From: Mikania micrantha
Taxonomy: Eukaryota; Streptophyta; Magnoliopsida; Asterales; Asteraceae
DNA: 64,000 bases
Reading direction: 5' to 3'
Assembly (NCBI GenBank): GCA_009363875.1
Contig: CM018680.1
Span: 60,872,700-60,936,699, forward strand
Shown here: in pieces, positions 23,801-34,534 of the stretch
How the letters are laid out: each line of letters opens with the position of its first letter
Position numbering within the stretch: position 1 is the first letter of the stretch
Notes under the pieces: model-generated
Databases searched by the model: none
What the model saw: the letters and a program-made list of their open reading frames with translations, nothing else
What the model was told of the DNA's origin: nothing
Translations under genes and position numbers: made by a program

Positions 23801-25357
23801 GCCCCTTCGTGTTGTTGATTGATTCTCTAGCAATTGAAAGATTCTGAGATCCAAAACTTGGTCGACTACCATGGGCGAATGAGGCAAGGTTGAACCCTAA
23901 AAGGTGGCGAATGAAGGGTAGTTCGAATGGGACATGGTGGCGACTGACAACCTGCCGAAGGGTGGTGGTGGTCGAATGGTATATGTCGAATGAAAGGAGT
24001 CATTCGGTGGTTATGGTCGAATGATGAACTGGCGAATGGCAGGCATGCACCCAAACGAATGAGTGCCGAAAGGGGATGGGCGAATGAGCCTTTGTACCGG
24101 CGAAAGGCTGGTTCGGTCGGCCTATCCTTGGCCATTCGGCAGACCTTCATTCGCCGATCTGAAGATGTCACTCGCTGGTTCGTTGGTCGGGCCCACCCAG
24201 ATCATCCCATGGTGATTTCTCTGGGTTTGTGTTTGTAGAAGTCATTTTCGAAGGGGTTGGGTCAAGGGAATAGAAGTAGCACCGGTTAAGATGGAGGCTA
24301 TACAAAAAGGTATAGAAACCCTAATTTTCGAATTCTTAGCAGTCGTATACCTCGATTTTGAGTGGGTTTCACCTCCGATCTGTTGTACTTTCGTGTAGAG
24401 GGTGATGAGAGCTTCGTGTAGGTTCAAAAATGGGTGAATTTGGTGAAGAAATGAGAAAGTTATGGAGGAGAGAAGGTGAGAAATGGGGGGTTTTCTTCAC
24501 AACCGGAAAATGGGATTTTGGGGAAGAAGATGGAGGAGAAAATGAGAGAAATACACTCATTTAAGTGTATTTATACCCCGAGGGGGTTCGGGTTCGTTTT
24601 CGTTGCTCGGTTCGTAATTTCGTACGTTTTCCGGAAAATTACGCGTAATTTAAATGGATTTAAATAAAAGGATTAAATTTAATTATTTTGATGAGTTTCA
24701 AAATTGTAAAATGTTATTTATTTTATTTTATTAAATTATTTTCGTTCGTGACGTGTTTTCGTTTTCGTTTCGTCAGATCGCGTCACCTTCGCGCGTAATT
24801 CATTCGAATCGTCACCCGAACGAATACGACGATGGTTTTGCTTTCTGACTTTTGTTTTCTACTTTTCAGTCATTATTTCAGAACTCTAAGCTCACAGATA
24901 TGTTTGTGTGAATCGTCACCCATGCAAACACACTGTCAGTTCGTTATTCTGAAATAACACTGTATTTGGGTTTAAATTGTGTTTCCTCACTGTCGGAGTT
25001 AACTAAACATCATGATTTCACATTGTTTTTGTACTGACTTGTCGGTCATCTGATTCCTGTCATCTGTGGACATCAGATCGCAACCGATATGTTTCTGAAT
25101 ATCGTTTGAATACTGTTGTTTCTCATGGTTTGTTGTGTTAACTGTAATTAAGTTTTCACTTAATAAACACAACTAGTGTTTCAAATGTACGTTGTACTTA
25201 ATGTATTTAAGTTTATACGAAAATACGTACAACGATTTCTTGTATTTAGGATTCTGTTAATACAAGTATTGATTAAGCTTGCGTATGTACACATAGAATA
25301 AGGTGAAAGTACACATACCGTACGGACTTGCCGGACGATCTGGCACTTGCTGTTACA
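20868..25357 (-). repeat. 5' LTR of element C
   Basis: A nearly identical partner of 11562-16050, offset by 9,306 bp. It begins TGTAACAGC at 25357 in element sense and ends GTGTGACA at 20868. It has an extra G in a G-run near 24521, which accounts for the 1-bp length difference. The TATA-like GGTATAAATA lies near 24568-24577. Confidence 0.95.
21231..22533 (-). other. Putative LTR leader intron (family C, right copy)
   Basis: This is the exact counterpart of 11925-13227 in the promoter-side LTR, the copy that would be transcribed as the element's leader. The donor AAG|GTGAGTTCATA, acceptor TTCTCAG and 12-nt complementary blocks are unchanged. Confidence 0.55.
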
Positions 25358-25975
25358 CAAAAACTCTCTCACTCGCACTACTCCTGCTCTCAGTACCTCC
25401 ACCTGCTGCCAAAACGCAGCAATAATCCTGTGCCTCCAAGTCCTTCGTAGACGCTCATCTACCTTAACCCTCCATGCTCGTGTATCAGTGTCTAGTGTGT
25501 TCACCTGATCCAATAGGGTCAGATGAGAGGTAAGAATCTCCAATATTGTGTTACGGGTATAATCAAGAGTGGCATTCTGCTGCTGTATCTCCTGTCTCAT
25601 CCTTTGCAGATCCTGGGAGACCTGCTGTAGCTGGGCTCTAAGCTCAGCCTGGTGGGACGATTCCCCCAGCTCATGCACAACCTGTGGCTCATCTCTCGGT
25701 GCTAACGGATGCCTAGGAGGAAGTCCAGTAGTCTTGCGGGCCTGCCCTCGCATCCTCCTCAAGCCATCCCATTCAGGGACTCTGTGTGGAGACGAGCTAT
25801 GTTGTCTATCAGCTGCTGTATTCTCAGCACGAGGCTGAGAATGTCCACGTGATACTGACTGTGCTGGTGGTGGTGGAGTAACAGGTATAGGAGATGATGG
25901 TGTGTGAGGTACTTCAGGTACCTCTCGAATTTGAATCTTTTCGAGAGGTACCTGCAGTACCTCACACACCATCAT
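25358..25975 (-). pseudogene. Coiled-coil protein ORF, interrupted; upstream part
   Basis: The frame has a proline-rich segment (SSPIPVTPPPPAQ), a basic segment (RMRGQARKT), then a Gln/Leu-rich helical region (AELRAQLQQVSQDLQRMRQE) and a region rich in Arg/Trp (RRTWRHRIIAAFWQQ). It breaks at the element C insertion after REFL and continues at 11556-11452 with a C-terminal membrane helix. Pre-insertion size from the visible ATG is about 240 residues, but that ATG lies beyond the palindrome centre, so the true N-terminus is probably lost. I do not recognise the family. A coiled coil with a C-terminal anchor could be an extra ORF of a retroelement; that is inference only. Confidence 0.55.
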
Positions 25976-26390
25976 CTCCTATACCTGTTACTCCACCACC
26001 ACCACCAGCATAGTCAGTATCATGTGGACATTCTCAGTCTCGTGCTGAGAATACAGCAGCTGATAGACAACATAGCTCGTCTCCACAGAGAGTCCCTGAA
26101 TGGGATGGCTTGAGGAGGATGCGGGGCCGGCCCGCAAGACTGCTGGACTTCCTCCTAGGCATCCGTTAGCACCGAGAGATGAGCCACAGGTTGTGCATGA
26201 GGTGGGGGAATCGTCCCACCAGGCTGAGCTTAGAGCCCAGCTACAGCAGGTCTCTCAGGATCTGCAAGGGATGAGATAGGAGATACAGCAGCAGAATGCC
26301 ACTCTTGATGATACCTGTAACACGCTATTGGAGATTCTTACCTCTCATTTGACCCTATTGGATCATGTGAACACACTAGACACTGATACA
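25482..26390. repeat. Long palindrome, arms about 450 bp, 10-bp spacer
   Basis: The left arm, 25482-25929, and right arm, 25940-26390, are near-identical reverse complements around a spacer at 25930-25939. The arms carry the coiled-coil ORF segment head to head. The left arm remains open on the minus strand, while the right arm has acquired in-frame stops (for example GCATAG for GCACAG near 26008). The right arm ends abruptly at ACTGATACA. A transcript across it would fold into a long hairpin. Confidence 0.92.
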
Positions 26391-26439
26391 CCGATGCAAA
26401 TTCGATTTGCCTTGCGAATTAGCCAAAACACAAAAAAGA

Positions 26440-26553
26440 AATCCCCCTAAATATGTATAATAAAGACCATGAAAAAAAATCAAAGATTCGACCATTTTTT
26501 GCATGGTTATTTGGGTTACCACAATTAAGCAGGGTTCTTATTTGAACCAAATT
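26440..26553. mobile_element. Partial foldback MITE (same family as 29.2 kb)
   Basis: The words TATGTATAATAAAGACCATG, TTTGGGTTACC and AGCAGGGTTCTTATT match the right half of the 29228-29620 element. It ends at a (TA)n run (26557-26576). The left half is absent. Confidence 0.65.
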
Positions 26554-26576
26554 ATATATATATATATATATATATA

Positions 26577-27096
26577 GTTGTGTATTATTTAATATTTTTG
26601 GCTTTAAAATGGTTTTAAATTGGGTTTCATCAGGCTCGTCAAATTTTCATGGGGGTCGGGGACAAAATTTATTGGGGGTTGGTGGAGATCAGATCGTATA
26701 TATAACATTAAAAGTAGGAAGTTCATGGGTTGGTTGAACCCCCTACCATACCGACATAATAAGTCCGCCACCGGTGATGGTTAAACTTTCGTCTTAAGTG
26801 TCTTCGTTTCAAACCATTGAAAAAAATAGTTTTCTATCTATATTTGATTCCATGTCATGTTTTATTTGAAGTATTACTTTGTACAAGGATGGCTCAACCG
26901 TTTTATAAACCCAACAAAATAGAAAATAGAGGTTGTTTAAAAATGTTGTGGGTAACAAGCACAAATCATATCTCAATTTCAATCAACTATACAGCCACTA
27001 AAATGTTAATAACCAGGGTCAGTCATGAGTAATTAAGTGTCTCAGACAAGAAGAAAAAAACGCCCCTATGCTCAAATGAATTATCAGTTATATAAA
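26577..27096. other. Spacer, no feature seen
   Basis: No gene or clear repeat, apart from a GGGGGTCGGGG-type stretch near 26650 that looks like transposon debris. Confidence 0.4.
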
Positions 27097-27650
27097 CTCT
27101 TTTTTAAAGCCAATTGGATTTTAATAATCCAAAGCTTTATGAATTGGCCTCTATCGTTCCCAACTTTGAAATTTGCCAATAACGGTCCATATACTTTCAC
27201 ACTATTTTCTTCTAGTGTATCTCCGTTAAAAAGAAAGTTAATGCCGTTAACTTTCTTTTTTAATTTCAAATGCATCTTTTAGGACGTTTAATCAGAATGA
27301 GAATACGTGTCGAATGATGCATAGCTTACCTTGAAACATTGCTCCAAATAACGAAACAGTTCTTCAACCGGGTGTTTAAAGTTTCAATTGATCAAGGCAA
27401 TCATCATTTGGAGCAAACGTTTCAAGGTAAATTATATATCATTCAACTCGTATTCTTATTTTGATCAAAAACCTAAAAGATTCGTCTGAAACTTGAAAAA
27501 AATTTAACGGCATTGACTTTTTTAACGGAGGTACACCAGAAGTAAATAGTGTGAAAATAGGAACTGTTATTGGTGATTTTTAAAGTTATGAGTGATAGAG
27601 ACCAACTCCTAAAACTTTGGATTATTAAAATCCGATTTTTCCCTTTTTTT
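27097..27650. mobile_element. Foldback element, possibly Mutator-type MITE
   Basis: Nearly the whole 550 bp is an inverted repeat. The left end has TTGGATTTTAATAATCCAAAG and CAATAACGGTCCATA; the right end has their imperfect complements. The inner part repeats the design (CCTTGAAACATTGCTCC against GGAGCAAACGTTTCAAGG). Long TIRs of about 190 bp suggest a MULE-derived MITE, but I could not see a 9-bp target duplication. Confidence 0.65.
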
Positions 27651-28779
27651 AAAGACGATTAATGTTATAGCAACAAGCATAGCAAAATCATATTATTAAA
27701 ATAACCAACTGGAATAGCTAATCCATAATTCGTGAAACTTGCAAGCAAATTGTCGAATATGTTTTTCAATTTCAATAGAATATGATTTGTACTGTGAATG
27801 TATTACTTAAGTAAATGAGTTTGCATTTGATTTCAGGATTATTAGAACTCAACTGATGGACTCAATTATTTTTAGCTTGGATATTAGACTTTTTTAAACT
27901 TAATGTGTATAAATCTTTTTTATATAAAATATATAAAAAATAAATTCAAGCCTCTCAAAAAACTGGGCTCGAGGCGGTGACCTAGTTGTCCTTACTTCGG
28001 ACAGGCCATGCTAATAACTAATACAAACTACTAAAACTAATCCAGTCTTTAAAATCAATTTTACGAAAATACGAAACCTGGAAAATGGACGGTAGGGATG
28101 GTTCTGGAAACTAGTCATAATGAGTTCGAGTTAAGATTGTGCGAGCTAGGATAAATTTTAAGCAAAATAAGTTTAAGACTAAATTGACTGTTTTTAAAAA
28201 TCAATTTAGTCAAACTAAAATATAGTGTAACTAAGTAAATAGTTTATTTACACAATTTTTATTAATTTTCTCATTGAATATATTATTGTTGATTCTTGCA
28301 CATTTGAATACATTTTATTTAGTTTTTATTTTACCATCTTATAATTTTAATTAATTTAAAAAAAACAAGGTGATAATTTTTTTTTTGGTCAAAACTAATG
28401 TAAATAAATAAATTACCTATTAAAATATAACTTATTATTAAAACTAGTATTCAATACAATAGATGATACGAACCACCCAAATATGTATATTATGTTTTTA
28501 TTCTTTTATACCATTTTATTATATGAAATAACAACTTTTTAGTCATAGGAACCTCGTTGTCACGTGGCGTCCTTGTTACCTTGTATTCGATCTTTTTTTC
28601 AACTAACCAAAAACAATTGAATGAATAGGCAATACTTAATAGAGGGTCTATAGTCTACAAAAATGTTGGGTAGCCCACCGTTTAGGTTTGAATAATCCAT
28701 GTGCCGGCTTGGTTTTCTTTCCTTTTCTTTTTAACTTTTACACACGTCTAACACTTACTTATTTTATATATACATGTAA
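27651..28779. other. AT-rich spacer, no feature seen
   Basis: No supported gene, RNA or repeat. Confidence 0.45.
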
Positions 28780-29012
28780 ATTCATATGCGTTTATAATTT
28801 TATATTAGTGCAAGTTTTTATTACATTACATATGTCATTACAATATAAGATAAACTTACATTTGTTTTGAATCTTGTAAATTTTTATATACATACATGTA
28901 AAAGAAGAATGTTTTGTACATGTGTAATATCGAGAAAAAAATAGATTTCCATTGATCTTGATAGAATTATACAATTTATCGCAATGAAATTAAGTTATTA
29001 TAAGATTCTGAT
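28780..29012. mobile_element. Diverged foldback MITE copy (29.2-kb family)
   Basis: Ordered matches to the right half of the family: AAACTTACATTTGTTTTGAA, ACATGTGTAATAT, GATCTTGATAGAATTATAC, TCGCAATGAAATTAAG, and the end TTATTATAAGATTCTG next to (TA)n. The left boundary is unclear. Confidence 0.5.
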
Positions 29013-29027
29013 TATATATATATATAC

Positions 29028-29210
29028 ACTGTTGTAAAAGTCGGTCTCCAAGGCCGAGTACTCTCCGAGTACTCGCTCCAAGGAGTTGTTCCGAGCCCGA
29101 GTACTTCCAGAGTATTACCCGAGTACTCCCGCCTAGAGCCGAGTACTCTCCGATTACTCGCTCCAAGGACCTGTTCCGACTTAGGAGCGCCTAGCGATTT
29201 TTGCAACCAT
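29028..29210. mobile_element. GC-rich MITE with CGAGTACTC repeats
   Basis: TIR-like ends, ACTGTTGTAAAAGTCG and the complement of ATGGTTGCAAAAATCG, enclose several copies of CCGAGTACTC and GCTCCAAGGA. It sits between TA repeats, so no target duplication can be read. The type is probably hAT-like; this is inferred from the ends only. Confidence 0.55.
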
Positions 29211-29227
29211 GTATATATATATATATA

Positions 29228-29616
29228 TAGGGTAAGGATCCGTTGTTAACCCACCTTTATTGCGGAAACCCGAATAACTCCGACAAGATCAACTCAAAAC
29301 TTTGGTTTTTTGTTTTCATGATCTTTATTATACATGTACAAGACTATGTTATTTTATGTGTTTTGGCAAATTCATCACCGTTTGAGATTTAAAGCAAGTG
29401 TAAGTTTGCGTTACACTGTAAATATTTATTTACTGTAACGCTCACTTACACTGACGTAAGATCTCAAACGGTGATGAATTTGCCCAAACACATAAAATAA
29501 CATATTCTCGTACATGTATAATAAAGATCATGAAAACGAAAAACCAAATATTTGGGTTGATCTTGTTGGAGTTATTCGGGTTTCCGCAATAAAGAGGGTT
29601 ATTATAGGATGCCAAT

Positions 29617-29620
<4 letters not shown>
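29228..29620. mobile_element. Foldback MITE in (TA)n, best-preserved copy
   Basis: About 393 bp. The left arm (with GTTATTTTATGTGTTTTGGC, TTCATCACCGTTTGAGAT) is the close reverse complement of the right arm over about 195 bp. The ends TAGGGTAAGGATCC and ATCCTA touch (TA)n on both sides; the right run (29621-29671) is about 50 bp. Related copies are at 26.5, 28.9 and 39.5 kb. Confidence 0.85.
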
Positions 29621-29674
<54 letters not shown>

Positions 29675-29691
29675 GAGATTATATCCTGTGA

Positions 29692-29790
29692 CACTACTAT
29701 GAAAATGAGCAAAAGCGACCAAAACTTGTAACCGATTAAATTGTCGCAAAATTAGCTACTGTATAGCGACCAAAATCAAAGTTATATAGA
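29692..29790 (+). mobile_element. CACTA transposon terminal fragment
   Basis: It begins CACTACTATGAAAATGAGCA followed by AAGCGACCAAAAC and GTCGCAAAATTAGC words. These are the terminal and subterminal motifs of the CACTA element at 62.3-63.8 kb. Only one end is present. Confidence 0.75.
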
Positions 29791-31289
29791 GGGATTGTAT
29801 CATGTGAAACCTAATATTAAAAAAAAAAAATCACATAAACTCTATTTGGGTTATTCATTTGTAATCTTGAAAATAAATAAATATATAAATATATAATATG
29901 CTTAAATTAGGATCATTTTCTTTATCATTATATGAGTTTCTACATTTTATAATTCACAAAAAAGGGTTTGTATTGAATAATTTTTCTTTTGGAGAGGTCA
30001 AATAGGAATTATATTGTTGAAAGTTATTTCTTAGAAAGGTTCTTAATTGACAAATGTTGAAAGCCTAATTAAGAATCTTGTTGATAATTTATTAATTAGC
30101 ACTAACTATCATTCTTAATCTTGTTGGTTAATGGTGTGTGTACATGCACCACAATCATGGTTGACTTTCTTTACAACAAATAAAAGGGGACAAAAAAGCT
30201 ATGAATGTTTATGTTTGATTTTGACTAGATGATATACAATCATGCTTGTGCTTGTGATTGTATAATATATGTGACCTCTCATATGCCACCAGTTTTTTTT
30301 TATTGTGCATGATGGAAAGTTTGATGTAATTCAAATTTAAAATTTCAAGGCTTAAAATCCTTTTTTTCTTTCTTTTTTCTTTTTCTTAAGAATTGTTGTA
30401 GAATGAATATCTTATGGGCTTATGACATGAAATTTGAAAACTCGTGATCTTGATGAAAAGATTAATATTAGGCTTAAAGTGTGTATGTTTTGTTAATTTT
30501 TTTATTAAGTGACGACTTGTATATAGTGTATGTCTTCGTTTTATGCATTGATAATTTCATTGTCATGATGTTTTTGCATAATCTTTAAGTGTGTCATAGT
30601 ATTTGGTTCTTCGTATGTTTTTTTATGACAATGCTTTTGTGTTTGTGTAAAAAAAAAAGATTAATTGGTAGCATATTCATGTAAACGTCACACAAACAAC
30701 TAAAATCATCACCTCTTCTTCAAATACATATATGTAAGACAGTCACCCCATAACACATAACCTAACCATTATACATTAATTAATTGTTTAAAAAATAACT
30801 TTTCAAAAGTAATAGTTACCATTTAAAAATAAATATTATTAAAAACCTTATAAATACCTTTTTATCTTTATACATATCTCATCATTTTCTTGACTTCTTC
30901 TACCTAAATTTTAAGCCAATTTAACTACTTTCCTACTACCATTTTATAATCATCATGAACCCAAACAAATAATTCTTAAACCAGAACTAATTTGACCAAA
31001 ACCGCCTTTAATTCATTCAAAACAACCCGAACAAAACCCTCTCAATTCATTCAAAACCACCCAAATTAATTCATCCAAAACCATTTCAAATCTAGCAATT
31101 GTTAGTCTTGGTTTTGTTGTGTTTAGAAAACTAAACCTGACCCGGATTTGTTTTGAAAACTCAACCTACACTAAAATCTAGAAAATATATGAAAAACCGT
31201 ATATCTTCTAAAAGGATCGTCCAAACACAGTGTGAGAGGTTAATTAAAGGCAAAGAGGTAGCCTTAGCTACATCCATATATGTAACATG
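29791..31289. other. AT-rich spacer, no feature seen
   Basis: No supported gene, RNA or structured repeat. Confidence 0.45.
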
Positions 31290-31298
31290 TTTTTTTTA

Positions 31299-31560
31299 GG
31301 GATTGGTTATTCACAGACCACACTTTTTAACTCAACACCCCACCTTTTCCGATATGTGTCGTATAGCTCTCTACGATACGTACCGGACCACCTGCAACCT
31401 TGTTTTCTGCGTGTCGTACGCCTCGTACAGATCCCTACGTGGCGTACGACATCTGACACCTGCAACCTTAAATTCTGAGATGTGACAGGTTAAATTCTGT
31501 GTTGTACGCCACGTAGGGTTCTGTATGTGGCGTATAGGTTTTCAGAATAAAATGGCTGAT
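31299..31560. repeat. Left TIR region of the MULE with GTACGCCACGTAGG-type palindromes
   Basis: Repeated words GTCGTA, ACGATACGTAC, TACGTGGCGTACG and GTACGCCACGTAGGG in both orientations, separated by 10-50 bp. The same words recur in the right end (38800-39150) and internally (32660-32868 and 35381-35575). Confidence 0.8.
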
Positions 31561-31837
31561 TTTTGGGCCATCTCCACATTGAATTATAGTATGGAACTAT
31601 ACGACACGTATAAGGCTAAAACAATTTTTTTTTGAAACTTTAAATTGAAATAAAATTTGTAATGTTATAAATTTAGTTTATAAATTTAAACATTTTTAAC
31701 ATCTAATAATTTAAACATTTATAACATTATTTTTAACGTTTGTCGTTTTTAGTATTAATTTCATTAGTTTAATATTATTGTTGTTTTGCAGTTAAAAAAA
31801 TTAACAACCAATCAAACAAATACAATTTATATACAAA

Positions 31838-32602
31838 TTAAAAAGACAGCTCCTCGAGAGTGTCCTGGTGAGGATGACCCAGGGCTCGACCTATAATGGT
31901 GATATAGGCATTGGCATATATGGCTTTGCGCTGCTGCCTGTGATAATACGTCGCAAAGTACTCGCCAAGGCAGCGCGCGAGCTGGCATGTACGCCCGGTG
32001 ATCATGCAGTAAAAATAAAACAAATCCTGCAATCTGCACCACTTGCGGCTTCTGCCACGTCGAGCAATCGAGGTGGCAAACAGCCGGTGCATATATCGAA
32101 TGAGAGGGTCGCGGATGCGACTCACTCTCGCCTTGGTCACTGCAAAGGAATCCTAGGCAATATGAGGCCACCATGAACGCAAGGTGGCGTCATCAATCTC
32201 AGTAATCCCCACTGTGTACAGCGGGGCAGAAAGAACTGCGAACCCCATCAGCGACATCTCGTGTTGCTGGCGAAGCATGGAGAACAGTATCTCCGGCACG
32301 CCAACAGGACGTTACGTGAATGTGGAGAGGAAATCCACGACAACCTCCCTGTAAGATGGCTTGAAGGCCATATCAAAGAGCCGTCTCCACGGAGTCTCCT
32401 CGCCAATCCATCTCTCGGCACGCTCTCGCTCGCCTATCTCACCGAGGATCTCCCAGCCAACGGCCTTCTGCCGGCCGATCTTCCTGGTGTAGAACTTGGC
32501 GCACCAGCCTGCTGCAGTCGAGCCCTTTGGAACCTGAAGGATCGGGTGATCCAACAGATCGTCGCCACAGCCACCGCCCTCCGCCTCTGATCCCGACGAC
32601 AT
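31838..32602 (-). pseudogene. Plant-transposon ORF (ATHILA ORF1-like), decayed
   Basis: One minus-strand frame from ATG 32602 (MSSGSEAEGGG) to the stop at 31838, about 255 codons. It contains TPWRRLFDMAFKPSYREVV, FLSTFT, ITEIDDATLRSWWP and KARVSRIRDPLIRYMHR, then CQLARCLGEYFATYYHRQ. Stops interrupt it after STFT (32314-32312) and after the WWPHIA motif (near 32151). The motifs resemble ORF1-type proteins carried by plant transposable elements (ATHILA ORF1-like / putative plant transposon protein). The assignment is from recall and the function is unknown. It lies inside the MULE downstream of the transposase, so it may be a captured or accessory ORF. Confidence 0.6.
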
Positions 32603-32659
32603 AACTGCACGTGAAAATGGACGAATAAAAATTTAATTTATCAAAAATAAAAATAAAAA

Positions 32660-32859
32660 ATATTTTGGACCTGTACGCCACGTACAGGGTTCTACGTGGC
32701 GTACAGGGTGGAGTATGGCCTGTAGTATAGCCATACTCCACCCTGTACGCCACATACAAAACTGTACGCACGTACATGCCCTTTTTAATGATAAAACTGA
32801 TACTCCACACATGTACGCCACGTACAGATCCCTACGTGGCGTACAGGGGGGAGTATGGC
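32660..32859. repeat. Internal palindrome array of the MULE, left part
   Basis: TACGTGGCGTACAGG and its complement alternate with GGAGTATGG and CCATACTCC. The array was contiguous with 35381-35575 before the 2.5-kb insertion, because the palindrome arms on the two sides of the insertion complete each other. Confidence 0.8.
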
Positions 32860-32868
32860 TATACTACA

Positions 32869-34496
32869 TGTAACACCCCAACCCGATTAGGGCTGGCATG
32901 TCACTTTTACAGACATCAGAACAAAACAAAATTTCATATCTATTAAATTCATAGTTTGACAAAAAAAAAATACAAATACAATTAGCGACCTACATTATTC
33001 ATTTTTTTTTCTATTCAAATTTCCTAATCTCTTGTTTCTCTTCACACATTCCTTGATTTCCCCGAGTACCTTTCGTGTAGAAAAGGAAAAAAAAACAAAA
33101 AAAAATACGGCTGAGCCAAAGAATGCTCAGTAACGGAAGGAACAATACTAACAATGAGGAGATTGGTAATAGGGAAAACTGAAACAATATAACGAACTGA
33201 TGTTTTGATGTAAATGCAAATAACGAAAGAAAACTATAACAGTTGGAACAACAATATCACAATAGAAATGTGAAGCAGAACAATATAGTCAAAGAATCAA
33301 AACAAACATGTAATCAGATAAGCCGCACTTTATGGAGAGATACCCATTGAGCACAATACGATACAATACATGTGAGTAAAGATGTTGGCACCCACCTTTA
33401 ACCCACCAAGTACAATACAATACAACAGGGGTGCATAGGATCCGTAGGGCCAAATGCACTAGTGTGAATTAGGATGGTGTCCACATCACTAATCCACCAA
33501 TACAATACAATTAGGTCTCCCGTAGGAGGCTTTGCTCGGTATCGAAATAGAAACAAAACATAGGTTCAATGTATAGCAATTTCTAATAATAAGATGTATA
33601 ACAATCAATTTTCTATTAGTAATCGGAACATGTGAAAACGAGTACAGCTAATTAACAATATCACATGCATAACAAAGTCGAATCAATAAAAGCAAGAAGC
33701 GAGGCAAATAACTTTGATGAAAGAAATGAAGTCCGTGCAAGAAGAACAAAATATAATTTATACTTTGATATAAAGGAAGAAAAATCCGTACCACAAGCGA
33801 ATCAAAAATATACTATGATAGAAAAGAAGTGAAATCCGTTCCTTTGTCTTTGAAATTTAGTCAACAAATAAGTCCGATAACAATCACGTAATCCAATATG
33901 TGACGATTCCTTAATCTGTTTTTGTTAAATCTCACGTCAGTTTAAACGAATAATGATTCGTATACGTAATCAAATAGATTTTGATTATTTCGACTTCTTA
34001 ACGTTAATCAGTCAAATCACCTTATTTTACTAAATTGTTTGTTAATGTTTGTAAATACTCGTTAATTATTTCGTAAATTGGTATCTTAACACTTTAGATC
34101 AGAATGGCTTTTAAATAAATTTTAAAAAAAATTGATTTAAATCATATTTAAACTCAACGTCTAATCTTAACAGGTCAAACTTGGTTCATAATTAATTTAT
34201 GTGTTTTAAAATTTCATTGCATAGTGCTTGTATTTCAAACTGGTTTTAATTGATTTTTCTTGTTTTTGTTATTCTTTTGTTTACTGACATATGATAACGA
34301 TCAGGTGGAAGGCCCAAAAGGATGGTGATATATAAACAAATGTATCTTATTCAGATAATTTAGAAATGCAACTGTTAGTTCACTGCTTATTTAGTATTTA
34401 ATTTAAAATGGTTGCCTTTGTATTCATTATTAGATTTCCAGGTAAAATTGCGATGGTTTAAAGGATCATCTTTAACAACTCAGCATATATATATAT

Positions 34497-34534
<38 letters not shown>

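Larger units (their letters stand above)
11562..25357 (-). mobile_element. Full-length Ty3/gypsy chromovirus element C (Tekay-like)
   Basis: A 13.8-kb element with two LTRs of 4,489 and 4,490 bp, PBS, PPT and gag-pol in the order gag, protease, RT, RNase H, integrase, chromodomain-like tail. Perfect 5-bp target duplication CAAAA at 11557-11561 and 25358-25362. Reading the LTRs side by side I noted about ten differences, including a 1-nt indel, so the insertion is recent. gag-pol has an early stop and a frameshift, so this copy is not autonomous. It is inserted in the coiled-coil/membrane ORF at 25.36-25.98 kb and 11.45 kb. Confidence 0.96.

Noticed and set aside
25904..26113. Histidine/leucine-rich 69-residue frames on both strands
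   Set aside because: Off-frame readings of the two palindrome arms.
29012..29206. 64-residue minus frame
   Set aside because: Produced by the CGAGTACTC repeats of a short MITE.
32439..32821. 123- and 62-residue minus frames
   Set aside because: They read through the MULE palindrome array in other frames; residues such as repeated YVAYR come from TACGTGGCGTACA words.
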